A stretch of DNA of 64,000 bases from Anthopleura xanthogrammica (taxonomy: Eukaryota; Cnidaria; Anthozoa; Actiniaria; Actiniidae): the NCBI GenBank assembly GCA_964019055.1, contig OZ025213.1, positions 10,226,583 to 10,290,582 on the forward strand. Reading direction: 5' to 3'. Each line of letters opens with the position of its first letter. Positions within the stretch are counted from its first letter, which is position 1. A program made the translations under genes and the position numbers. Shown here one piece after another: positions 51,747 to 61,070 of the stretch. The notes under the pieces were generated by a model. It worked only from the letters and a program-made list of their open reading frames with translations. It was not told where the DNA came from and searched no databases.

Positions 51747-52300
51747 CTTGAAGGTGATGTACTATTTTCAGTTAATGACTTCTTGGAAGAAATGAATGGG
51801 TAATAACTATACTTCTTAACATAAAAGGTCACATGATTTCCAAGAAAACGAAAACTGCTTAAAGTGCTTTTTTTACCCGAGACTTGTCTCAGTTGCAATA
51901 TTTTAGACACACAAAATAGCCTTCTGAAACAGATTTACTTATTAGTTTCATAACTCATTAAAAAATATTTTTATTAAGCTTCTACTCCTCGCAATATACA
52001 GCAGCCAAATTTAAGGTATCTAGTCCTCACAAATATAACGTGTTTAAACGTGCTTCAATTCTAAGAAAAGTGTTTCAAAACAAGGGGTTTCCCCGAAACC
52101 TTTGGTAACTAAAGGTTAACCACAGGTGGATAGACTAGCATGCATGCGTATCGTAATCTTTACTTTCTAGGAAATTATGTTGGATTCATAGGCTTTTTTC
52201 ACCCGATACTTAGAAAAGTGTTTCAAAACAAAGGGTTTTCCCCGATACCGATTTCCTTTCTAGGAAATTAGAACCGATCGTTTATTAAGTCGCAGGGGGG
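51747..52300 (-). promoter_or_regulatory. E1-b upstream region
   Basis: STAT-type sites: TTCTTGGAA (51780-51788), TTCCAAGAA (51838-51846), TTCTAAGAA (52059-52067), TTCTAGGAA (52165-52173) and TTCTAGGAA (52258-52266). kB-type sites: GGGGTTTCCCC (52084-52094) and GGGTTTTCCCC (52233-52243). The last two STAT sites and both kB sites lie in two copies of a unit of about 150 bp. Confidence 0.6.
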
Positions 52301-52695
52301 AGGGGGGGGGGCGGTGGTTTTCTGAAAATATTTTCCTTTCAACGAGAAAAGCCGGATTTTATTGCATTAGTTCAAATTTATAATAATAAGAATAATAATA
52401 ATAATAATGATAATAATAATAAATCTTTATTTACTGTGCGTAGCAAATACAGCAAGAAATATACTGAGCTGGTTTCCAATTTGGCCCACAACTAAGATAT
52501 ACAATGACAATAATAAGACAACAACTAACTACTCAGTGACGGCCAGAAAAGAAAATGTAGATCTAGATGGTGTACTAAAACATATTACATAGAACTATGA
52601 TACTAAAAACTATAATACTCAAAAGTTTAATCTTTTTTTTCCTTGTAGTTTATGGAAAATATTTTTCTTCAAGAAGGAACATTTTTCAGTTGCAG
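52301..52695. other. Intergenic, microsatellite
   Basis: A G-rich run lies just before, at 52296-52312, and a TAA-type microsatellite at 52381-52425. No gene seen. Confidence 0.5.
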
Positions 52696-53799
52696 CTACG
52701 GCGAATCGTTAACGCTCAGCCGGTTTTGAAGTAATTTGAATACTACATCTAAAAATTCGTCTAATTTGAATGATTGAATCGTGGTGCACCCGCGCAAAAA
52801 AATGAGGTCTAGAAATTTCTTGTTCACCGTGAGACTTGCCGAAAACGATGGAAAGCTGCTTGAAAAACTTATGGAAACTTCATGATGGTCATGATAAACA
52901 AATGTCATGTTCATGTCTTTGGGATAGTTTTCATCAAAAGTTATTTCTATTTTTCCCACACGTTCACTCAATCCACAGTAAATATCTTTGATTACTGCAT
53001 GATTCTCCTTGTTTGAGTACCACTGGAAACTGCTATATGAGGGCAACGTGACACGGTATACCGTGGATGTTTGGGACATATCCCTTGCACTTGCACTTGT
53101 ACCTGGACTTGAAGAGTTGGAAAATAATGTTCTACCTTCGTAGCTCTCCACAGGTTCTTGACCGAAAATTAGATTAACCACTTTGTCCTTTATATCATCC
53201 AGAAAGGATTTTTGTTTGTGCACCTCCTTCTCTAATTCATTTCTTGGTGCAACCACCTTTTCGGCTTCCTTTCCTTTTTCCAATTCTAGAGAAATATCGC
53301 GTATAAGGCTGAAAGGACTTTTTATACTTATCTCTTCAACATAACCAGATCTACAGCGCCTTGAATTTTCTTTGAAAATGTATGGGGAAAAGCTAACTTG
53401 ATCTTTACTGACAATGTTTGCAATCATAAGGAAAAAGCCACATGAACCTTGTGGAAAATTTCTCTGTATTGTACTACAGTCTCCTTCGCTGGGTCTATCA
53501 AGCTTTAGCTGATGGTGCGAGTGCCATTCACCGATGTGCCCAAGCATGTAGTTTTCTGTTAGAAGGCTGCCTACTTTCTCCAGATAGTTTACATCTTGGT
53601 AGAAATGATAATCACCGTGTGTGCAGCCTCGACCAGGACCAAGAAGAACATGAATGACTGCGTTGTCTTCTTCACCGGACCACAAGCCAAACAAGTCACC
53701 TCCAGTCTCATTATTTGGGTACTGTAAAACCCATTGCTTCATGTTCTCTAAATCTTGCTGGAACATGTAAAGGACAAAATGGTTCCCTTTACTCGACAT
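52696..53799 (-). CDS. JAB3: JAB/JAMM isopeptidase fused to an RWD-like domain
   Basis: 367 residues in one exon. The JAB domain (about 7-150) has all ligands: E31 in NETGGDLFGLW, H93 and H95 in HIGEWHSHH, S104 and D107 in PSEGD. A linker rich in charge and Ser follows (170-255). The C-terminal domain (about 258-360) starts FQWYSNKENH and has the E2/RWD-like strand pattern with a double proline-like turn (VSISFSSSFPSFSASL), but no catalytic Cys. The variant DC-T-QRN after the JAMM motif pairs it with JAB5 rather than JAB1/2. It is likely a deconjugase recruited by its RWD-like part. A STAT-type TTCCAAGAA lies 125 bp upstream (53923-53931). Confidence 0.8.
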   Translation of the reverse strand: MSSKGNHFVLYMFQQDLENMKQWVLQYPNNETGGDLFGLWSGEEDNAVIHVLLGPGRGCTHGDYHFYQDVNYLEKVGSLLTENYMLGHIGEWHSHHQLKLDRPSEGDCSTIQRNFPQGSCGFFLMIANIVSKDQVSFSPYIFKENSRRCRSGYVEEISIKSPFSLIRDISLELEKGKEAEKVVAPRNELEKEVHKQKSFLDDIKDKVVNLIFGQEPVESYEGRTLFSNSSSPGTSASARDMSQTSTVYRVTLPSYSSFQWYSNKENHAVIKDIYCGLSERVGKIEITFDENYPKDMNMTFVYHDHHEVSISFSSSFPSFSASLTVNKKFLDLIFLRGCTTIQSFKLDEFLDVVFKLLQNRLSVNDSP

Positions 53800-54725
53800 T
53801 TCTTGCTCAGTAATTTCAAATTGTTAAGCAGTACTTAATTAAGAACCGGTAAGACTGACGAGAGAAGACCAGACTAGCCAAGATGTCTTTCTCATTTGCA
53901 AATGCGTGACAAGAGGTTACAATTCCAAGAAACGTTTATGGATCCGAGATCAATTATGTACTATTTGTGCTGATTTGCACATTCTTTCGAGCTGACTATT
54001 TATATATATTTAAGTGCATCACAACAGTTTTTTTTCATAGAAAATTGCGTGACCTTTATAAGTGAGGGTTATTTTGGATTCAAATCAGTTTCATTGTTTC
54101 CTAATGAAAATAAAATGAAAACGGCACGCAGGAACACAATTTCGGGATTTGGTATGAAGACTGCAGAGGGAATGAAATAGGTTTACGTAAAGATAAACGT
54201 GACTGGGGTTTCAGGGCTAATTTTTTCGCAATTTTCGACCAGTTATTGTTTGCCTATACACCAGAGGAACCCAAGCCTGCAAACTTGTTTGCCCAAAAAT
54301 TGAAAGAATCGATAGTAATAGTTGATGCATTGAATTGTATGAAATTTTTCATGTCGTTCAGATTACTGCGTGTTTTCTACCGCCTTGGTTTAATTCACTT
54401 CACTCAGTAAGCAAATGTTTTTCCTATTTATCCAATCAATCTAGAATCAATGTTCTGTCAGATTATTTGGTTTATTCAAACTAGTTTCATAACTTAATTT
54501 AAAACATCGTAATAAAAAGCAAAGTTTTATTTCCTTTATTAGACGTTCAACTGTAAAATGTGTACACTTTTTGCATTCTTTTGGTTATGGATATAGTTAA
54601 TTGTATTATAATTACCGTTTTGTAGAGATAAATTATGTGATATTTGTGGCTTTATCCTAAAAGGGCCAAATTCTAATTAGAAACAAAAACTACTTCAAGT
54701 ATTCTTTTTAGCATACGCTATTATT
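53800..54725. other. JAB3-JAB4 intergenic
   Basis: Holds the JAB3 upstream site TTCCAAGAA at 53923-53931, then AT-rich 3' flank of JAB4. No gene. Confidence 0.45.
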
Positions 54726-55913
54726 TTAATAGGAGCACCTACTTCCACAATAGGGCCTGGCACCATAATTCGGACACCGCACACATTTGCTTTGCAATGT
54801 AGATTCCAGTTCAGCCTTAAAAATATCAATGTCCTCTGACCCTTTTACGGAGTAAGAGTAGATCGTTTCCGCCGACCGAAACTGCTTCTTCTTAAGATTC
54901 ACAGTCCCCGTTGGAAAGTCAGAGGGAAAGTGAATTGCCCAGTTATAGTTATGATGTGTGAATGTTATGGTCATTTCCAGTGTTGTCTTATCCCTTGACA
55001 TATTTACTGTTTTCTGGTCACCTGCCAGTGAAGTCAGTACAAAATCAAAGATTTTTTTGAAGGCATCTGGTCGTGTGTCATACCATTGAGCTTTCAAGTT
55101 GTGTTCCGAAACATTCTCGCTTTTTTGTTCTTTGAATCTTTCTTTTGAACTTGGAAATAATTCACAGTGAGAGGTAATGAGGGTGCCTTTAGTTGACGTC
55201 TGATCAGTTACTTTTGACCAATTGCCTTGGATGCCTTGCTTGGTAACAGATGCATAACTGGTAGATTCTTGTGGATTCCTTATTGCTGTTGAAGTCGGGC
55301 TTATCTTTGACTCGGCTTTGTTGAATGCCTCAAATTTATTACAGAGTGATGACACCTGTCCTTTAGTCATTCTTTCTTTTGGTGCGTTTGCTGTTTCATT
55401 ATGTGAAATGTTTGGCAATCTATATGGATTTTTACCTTGCAGTTGTTCAATTCTTCCGTTTTCAACCTTTTGTCCTTCCTTTATGAAAAGGAGTGGATGA
55501 GAGGCGAAGCGGTCTTGATTAATCTTTTCCACTGAGAGGAAAACAAACTTTTGCGGTATAGTGGATGTGTTCTGCTTAGACTTTATATCTTGCCGACCGT
55601 CTTCTGTAAATTGTTCGAAGGACCAATAACCAAAAAAATTAAAAAATGGAATTTCTATTGGATTTTCAAACTGGAGATTTTTGAGAAAAAGGTATTCAGC
55701 AGGAATGTCATCATCGCAAATAATGTGGCAAACAGGATTCAGTGTGTTGGTCAAAAGGCCCAACATGTAACCTCCACTTGGTCGCTTGCTAGGAGAAGAC
55801 GCTTCTGCAGCCCACTTCTCAATCATCTCCAAGTCCTCTTCGAACATGTAAAGAGTAAATTCATCATCTTCTCCTAACGAACGTGTGTTTTTTTTACTAC
55901 TAGTCAAAGACAT
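54726..55913 (-). CDS. JAB4: catalytically dead JAB-like protein with RWD-like domain
   Basis: 395 residues from the ATG at 55913; the open frame upstream of this has no ATG. The N-terminus aligns with the other JABs (FTLYMFEEDLEMIEKWA), but the catalytic ETGGDLFGL is PSGGYMLGL and the HxH segment is lost, replaced by sequence around FFGYWSFEQF. No JAMM site remains. In contrast the C-terminal domain (about 280-370) is well kept (WYDTRPDAF, WAIHFPSDFPTGTVNLKK) and ends in a Cys-rich tail (CVRCPNYGARPYCGSRCSY). I infer a regulatory or binding role, like inactive MPN- proteins of proteasome and COP9 complexes. STAT-type sites at 56008-56016 and 56067-56075 lie upstream. Confidence 0.7.
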   Translation of the reverse strand: MSLTSSKKNTRSLGEDDEFTLYMFEEDLEMIEKWAAEASSPSKRPSGGYMLGLLTNTLNPVCHIICDDDIPAEYLFLKNLQFENPIEIPFFNFFGYWSFEQFTEDGRQDIKSKQNTSTIPQKFVFLSVEKINQDRFASHPLLFIKEGQKVENGRIEQLQGKNPYRLPNISHNETANAPKERMTKGQVSSLCNKFEAFNKAESKISPTSTAIRNPQESTSYASVTKQGIQGNWSKVTDQTSTKGTLITSHCELFPSSKERFKEQKSENVSEHNLKAQWYDTRPDAFKKIFDFVLTSLAGDQKTVNMSRDKTTLEMTITFTHHNYNWAIHFPSDFPTGTVNLKKKQFRSAETIYSYSVKGSEDIDIFKAELESTLQSKCVRCPNYGARPYCGSRCSY

Positions 55914-56274
55914 GGCTAGAAGTCGAACAAACAATGAAAGTTATAAGCGATGAGAATCAGAGTTTTGTTGTGTCACGGGGGTTAAGTGGCTGATTTCCTC
56001 GAGTGAATTCTCGGAAATAGGAAACGCGTCATTAAAATTTGCAATGTGGCACATTTTTTAATAAAATTCTTGGAAATTGGAAAGTCATTAAATGTAATTA
56101 TAAAAATGCAAACAAGTTAAGCATTACTGATCAATAAAACAGATAATCATATAATGTACAAATGTCGGAATTACATGCAAATTATTCCCTAAAAATTAAA
56201 GGATCGAATAAACGGGATATGATTTGTTTTTAACTGAGAAGGAAAGTACAGCTATTATTGTAATCTCTTCCACG

Positions 56275-56305
<31 letters not shown>

Positions 56306-56508
56306 CAATTTTGATTGGAATCGATACCTAAATCTAACAGTATTATAAGAGTCTTATGAGCCCAAAATGCCCATCAGTTCAGACCTGGCTATAGTTAGAT
56401 TACAGTTTTGCTGCAGTTCTATTTGGCCATGAGCAAACTATGCTATACTATACAAAATATTCCAACTAAAGTATCAGAGAAAACCACATATATAATGCGG
56501 AGCTGACA
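55914..56508. promoter_or_regulatory. JAB4 upstream region
   Basis: TTCTCGGAA (56008-56016) and TTCTTGGAA (56067-56075) lie 95-160 bp before the JAB4 ATG. A poly-T run is at 56276-56299. The rest is AT-rich. Confidence 0.5.
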
Positions 56509-56793
56509 TCAAAAATATCCCTGTGCAGCCATCTTGGTCATTACTGGATTCCTGTTTCCTGTGTCAGCAATCTTTGACTTAGATACAGTAAGTTTACCAG
56601 TCTTAATGTCAAAGACAAGTTCCTCTTGATTTGCTGTCGAACCGTGTGATTCATAAGACAGCAATCTGGTCAACGAATCAATATCTTCTTCACTATGATT
56701 TGATCTGGTATCATCTTCTCTATCTTCGTTTCTTCTAATGTAAGCAACTTTCAAACTTCGTCCAGAATCTGGTGGGACATTCTTGTTTTCCAT
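56509..56793 (-). CDS. Modifier 7: outlying small protein ending AAQGYF
   Basis: 94 residues from the ATG at 56793; the codon at 56799 is not ATG. An acidic/Ser-rich N-terminus precedes one hairpin unit (EELVFDIKTGKLTVSKSK), then a linker and PVMTKMAAQGYF with the stop. The hairpin and the M-x-K/D-M spacing to the end match the other modifiers, but only one glycine remains and the end is GYF. It lies head-to-head with the E2 gene, 585 bp away. It may be a modifier that depends on one glycine or an accessory paralogue that can no longer be conjugated. Confidence 0.55.
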   Translation of the reverse strand: MENKNVPPDSGRSLKVAYIRRNEDREDDTRSNHSEEDIDSLTRLLSYESHGSTANQEELVFDIKTGKLTVSKSKIADTGNRNPVMTKMAAQGYF

Positions 56794-57378
56794 TGCCAAT
56801 CGTTTGTTGCCTTCTTTATTGTTCTAGTAACTCAATCGACGAATCAAGCTTTGGTGTGTATTTGTCTTTGTAGCCCAATAACTGTCTTCTGATTTGTTTC
56901 CCTCGTATACAGGGTATATATGTCACTTAAGAATATCTTTAGACAATACAATACGGCAATTCCTCTAGATCTTTAAAGTCCCTAAGGACGCTCTAAAACG
57001 AAGAAGAAATTCAAAAGTTTAGCTCCATTAATGCTTACACTCCAGCTAAAAGTTAGATTACTGGACTGAGGTTACCTGGGCACTAGGGATTCTTATTTCC
57101 TCTTTTCCTCAATTACTTTCACTTTCCTTTTGACAATGACTCAGCATATTTAGTTAAAATTCAAAAACTCCCACATTTAGTAACATTTAGTTAACTCCCA
57201 CTCAAGACCAACGACTTATTCTTGGTCCAAATCCAAAGACAAGGAATCCTGTGGGACTTAAGATACTCTAGCAAGAGCTGTCTAGCTGGTTTCTGTAAAC
57301 ACTGAGCAACTGAACGCATACGCAAAAACAGCTACCGTTAGGACGGATACTGCTGTATGCTACACAACCCTGAGCATC
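56794..57378. other. Divergent region between modifier 7 and E2
   Basis: I find no TTCNNNGAA or clear kB-type site here, unlike most of the cluster. This gene pair may be expressed constitutively. Confidence 0.4.
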
Positions 57379-57822
57379 ATGCCTTGGTCAGGAACTCAGA
57401 GAACAAGACTAGCCACGGAGAAAGAAATTCTGGAAACCTACTTTAGAGAGAGAGTAAGCTGGAATAACCCGACAAGTGACACGAGTGTTGAAGTCAAGAT
57501 GACTACAAGCAATGACCATCATTATACATTGAGAATATATCTTCCAGGTGACTACCCGAACTCGTGTCCTGAACTGACTGTTTCTTCACCACAAACACTT
57601 AAACGATTCAATGGAACGGTATTGAATGGTTCTGCTTCAACAATGGATCATACCTTAGGAGTAAAAAATGGACTTATGAAAATATGCCATTTTGTACCCG
57701 GAAGATGGACGGCTGAGTTCACGATGTACCAAGTGTTCATGAAAGGTTTGCTGTGGTTAGAAGCGTACGAATCACACCTGAGAACGGGAAAGTCACTGGC
57801 TACTTATCTAAGAGAAATGTAA
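57379..57822 (+). CDS. Prokaryote-type E2 ubiquitin-conjugating enzyme
   Basis: 147 residues in one exon, a minimal UBC-fold length. An N-terminal helix (RLATEKEILETYFRER) is followed by strands, the E2 signature turn in RIYLPGDYPNSCPELTV (residues about 52-68), then H91, and the probable catalytic Cys C103 in GLMKICHF. Next comes W109 and a long C-terminal helical part (YQVFMKGLLWLEAYESHL-x-TGKSL). There is no canonical HPN tripeptide. The H-x11-C-H-F and W...WLEAYE arrangement is what I associate with bacterial E2-like proteins found beside ThiF and JAB genes, not with animal UBE2 enzymes. It should take a modifier from E1-a/E1-b by thioester transfer. It is the only E2 in the window, and no E3 is evident. 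Confidence 0.8.
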   Translation: MPWSGTQRTRLATEKEILETYFRERVSWNNPTSDTSVEVKMTTSNDHHYTLRIYLPGDYPNSCPELTVSSPQTLKRFNGTVLNGSASTMDHTLGVKNGLMKICHFVPGRWTAEFTMYQVFMKGLLWLEAYESHLRTGKSLATYLREM

Positions 57823-58340
57823 ATCTAAATAGTACAAATTGTAAGATTATTGATCATATGTGGACATAGTACAACATTTGATGAACAAATCCAAACATCT
57901 TGGGTATTACGTTGTAAACATTTGGTAAGCGGTTAGATATGCCATTTTGATACTTTATTTTGTAGATATCCTAGCATGCATGTGCTATACATCACTACCC
58001 CAGTTAACAATACAAAACACGCCGATGCTTGTACCTGACCGTAAAAAAAATCAACGATTCTATAACATGTAGCTTGTAAGTTTGTGAGCTTAGTCTAATT
58101 AAAATCCGAACGAATTATTTTTATTATGGTTGTTTTATTTTTTTAGAATTTCAGCTCTATTTATATGGCAGATTTTTACTGCTTCAGATTGTCTCGCTTT
58201 CTCGGACTCGAAAAACAAAAAGTCTAAATTCGGAGAAACACCATGTTTATAGAGAACTTATTTCATGTGCTGCTGTCCTTTCTGATGAAGTGTTTGTGAC
58301 CGAAAAACACACTCAATAATGACTGACACATTTCCATAAC
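57823..58340. other. 3' flank of E2
   Basis: AT-rich. No gene or notable repeat seen. Confidence 0.45.
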
Positions 58341-59180
58341 TATCAATGAAATCTGGGGAAATCCCCGTCTCTTTGGGCAAAAGACATCCGTCTTTTCCGA
58401 GAATCAAAGATCTGTTGTGCAGCTGCACTGTTCAAAAGACTAAACAGATACAGATCAAGGTATGATACATAGATAAACAGTAAATTTCGGGGGAAACCCC
58501 TTTTTCTCGGAACAAATATCTTCCTTCTTTTCTTAGAATGAAACATCTCGAGTGTGACTGCATAATGAGATCTATGTCACACAATAATACATCGTTTATG
58601 AATAAACAAACCTCTAAAATTTAGGGAAAACCCCTTTTTCTTGGAACAAATAGCTTCCTTCTTTTCTTAGAATGAAACATCTCGAGTGCGACTGCATAAT
58701 GAGATCCATGTCACACAATAACACATCATTTATGAATAAACAAACCTCAAAAATTTAGGGGAAACCCCTTTTTCTTGGAACAAGTGGCTTCCGTCTTTTC
58801 CTAGAATTAAACATCTCTCGATCAGGCGCGGCTGCGTAGTAAGATACATGTCACACATTAACACATTAGCACATCTTTTTTGCATAAACAAAGCTCTAAA
58901 ATTCAGGGGAAACCCCTTTTTCTTGGAACAAGTGGCTTCCGTCTTTTCTCAGAATTAAACATATCTGTTGCGACTGCGTAGTAAAAATACTACATCGATA
59001 CATGTCACACAATAACAAACATCTAAAATTCAGTAAGGGGACAAGAGTTTCTTGACCTAGACAACACAATAATGATATTCTGATTCTCTCAGACGTTTTG
59101 CATTTTGAAATATAAACAATCTTGTAAAAATGGGGGAAACCCCCTTTTCGTAGAACTCATCTTTTGTTTCCAAGAATTAG
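58341..59180 (+). promoter_or_regulatory. JAB5 upstream array: six kB-type sites with paired STAT-type palindromes
   Basis: kB-type sites are at 58355-58366, 58489-58500, 58624-58634, 58758-58768, 58906-58916 and 59132-59144 (GGGGAAACCCC or close). In four units the kB site is followed after about three T by TTCTTGGAA/TTCTCGGAA, as at 58504, 58638, 58772 and 58920. Further TTCNNNGAA sites: 58395, 58530, 58664, 58798, 58946, 59147 and 59168. Units repeat about every 134 bp in the first part. Confidence 0.7.
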
Positions 59181-59309
59181 ATTTCGCATACGCGCCTGCG
59201 CAGCTGTCATGGTTTCTATAGGGATCAAATAATCTTCATGCTTTCGTCGTTTGGTTCCGCGTCGCATATTCTTTAGCGGTTGAAAACTTTTACACCGTAC
59301 TACAGAACA

Positions 59310-61070
59310 ATGACTCTATATCCACGAGGCCGAACTACGAACTTCCAACCTCGAAGTACAGATTTCACATTATGTATCTTTAATGAAGACTTCATTCATA
59401 TCGGAAAGCTAGTGAGCAAAATACCGTATGCGGAAACTGGAGGGAACCTTTTTGGCTTGTGGACAAATCAAGGCAATGCTGTTGTTCTTGTTGCTACGGG
59501 ACCTGGTAAGAACTGTAAACGAAGCTCTGCATCGTTCTACCAAGATATACCGTACATGCAGCGAGTCGGTAATATGCTCACTGGTGAATATCCGTTGTGC
59601 CACATAGGCGAGTGGCACTCTCATCACCAAATGCAGCTCTATCAGCCAAGCTTTGGGGATTGTAATACAGTGCAACGAAACTATCCAACAGGATCTCAGG
59701 GATTTGTTCTCATGATTGCAAATATCCTTCAAAATGGCAAAGTGAAACTTTCACCTTACAAATTTACGGACGAGAGATCTCCTTATCAAAAAGGAGACAT
59801 CGAAGTTATAAGCGTGGAAAATCCATTCATGAAGGTTATCCAGATAACTAGCAATATCAAGAACGGTGAAGAGGTGAAGATATCACAGCAGAGTTGCCAA
59901 GAAACGCTGACAGAGAAATATCCGTGTCTTCCAGCTGAAAAACAGATTGTCGAGGACATGAATCCAAAAAGAAATCATCATCCTAGTCCTCCCAGTAATC
60001 GGCGATCAGGTACTCCAAGCAAAAAGCCTAAGAGATCATCATCACCTGAAGGACAAAAAGAACAAGATGAACACCAACCAAGACACATTCCTCGCCCTCC
60101 TTCACAGCGAAAGGAAGAGTATAAGCCGTCCCCAAAGAGAGCTAGTGGAATTTTCGGAGCCATAGTGCCACCATCACAAAGTACTATGCCATTCAGAACA
60201 GAAAAGCTACAAGAAACTACCCATTCACACAGGTCATTCACACAAGCAGGAAGAAGTCCCTCTGCGGCAAGACATTTGACCGCAAATCCACAAGAAAGAA
60301 CCCAGGTACAGACTCAGTTGTGGTACAAAGTACGACCAGATGCCTTAAGAACAATGTATGATTTTTTAACTTCACTGGCAGATGACCAGGAAACAGTTAA
60401 CATGTCAAGGGATAAGACAACACTAAACATGACCATGGAATTTACACATCACATTTATGAATGGTCAATTGAATTTCCCTCTGACTTTCCAAGGGGATCT
60501 GTAAATCTTAAGAAGAGGTTTGGGTTTCATGAGGATACTTACCCTGTACAAGGGCGAGGGGACATTGAGAGTTTCAAAACAAAATTAAAGTCAACACTAG
60601 AAAAGGAATGCACAACATGTTGGCATAGGCACCAAAGTCTCCCTGCGAGGAACCAAACCGCGAATCGTCAAGAAAGATCTCAGCTGGTACAGACTGACGA
60701 GGATATATCGCGTAACAGCCACACGAGCAAATGGTACGAAACACGACCAGATGCCTTAAGAACAACTTTGGATTTCGTATCTTCACTGGCTGATGACCAG
60801 AAGACAGTTAACGTATCGAGGAATAAGACAACATTTAACATAACCATGGAATTTACACATCATATTTATAAATGGTCAATTGAGTTTCCCTCTGACTTTC
60901 CAAGGGGATCTGTAAATCTTAAGAAGAGTATTGGGTTTTATGATGATACTTACCCTGTAGAAGACCTAGGGGACATTGAGAGTTTTAAGACAAAATTGAA
61001 ATCCACACTTCAAAAGAAATGCACAAGATGTGGTCCTAGGAGTAACGCAAGGTATAGCTTTTCTTATTGA
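59310..61070 (+). CDS. JAB5: JAB/JAMM isopeptidase with two RWD-like domains
   Basis: 586 residues from the ATG at 59310; the open frame starts ten codons earlier on a TTG. The JAB domain (about 18-150) keeps E42 (AETGGNLFGLW), H103 and H105 (HIGEWHSHH), S114 and D117 (PSFGD). A Pro/Ser/Lys-rich linker (about 210-330) follows. Two tandem copies of the RWD/UBC-like domain follow (WY-x-x-RPDALRT...WSIEFPSDFPRGSVNLKK), each ended by a CxxC (ECTTC, KCTRC). The copies are highly similar, so the repeat is recent. The domain resembles half an E2 without catalytic Cys and probably binds the E2, a modifier or a substrate. It is the longest JAB protein with the most elaborate upstream array. Confidence 0.85.
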   Translation: MTLYPRGRTTNFQPRSTDFTLCIFNEDFIHIGKLVSKIPYAETGGNLFGLWTNQGNAVVLVATGPGKNCKRSSASFYQDIPYMQRVGNMLTGEYPLCHIGEWHSHHQMQLYQPSFGDCNTVQRNYPTGSQGFVLMIANILQNGKVKLSPYKFTDERSPYQKGDIEVISVENPFMKVIQITSNIKNGEEVKISQQSCQETLTEKYPCLPAEKQIVEDMNPKRNHHPSPPSNRRSGTPSKKPKRSSSPEGQKEQDEHQPRHIPRPPSQRKEEYKPSPKRASGIFGAIVPPSQSTMPFRTEKLQETTHSHRSFTQAGRSPSAARHLTANPQERTQVQTQLWYKVRPDALRTMYDFLTSLADDQETVNMSRDKTTLNMTMEFTHHIYEWSIEFPSDFPRGSVNLKKRFGFHEDTYPVQGRGDIESFKTKLKSTLEKECTTCWHRHQSLPARNQTANRQERSQLVQTDEDISRNSHTSKWYETRPDALRTTLDFVSSLADDQKTVNVSRNKTTFNITMEFTHHIYKWSIEFPSDFPRGSVNLKKSIGFYDDTYPVEDLGDIESFKTKLKSTLQKKCTRCGPRSNARYSFSY

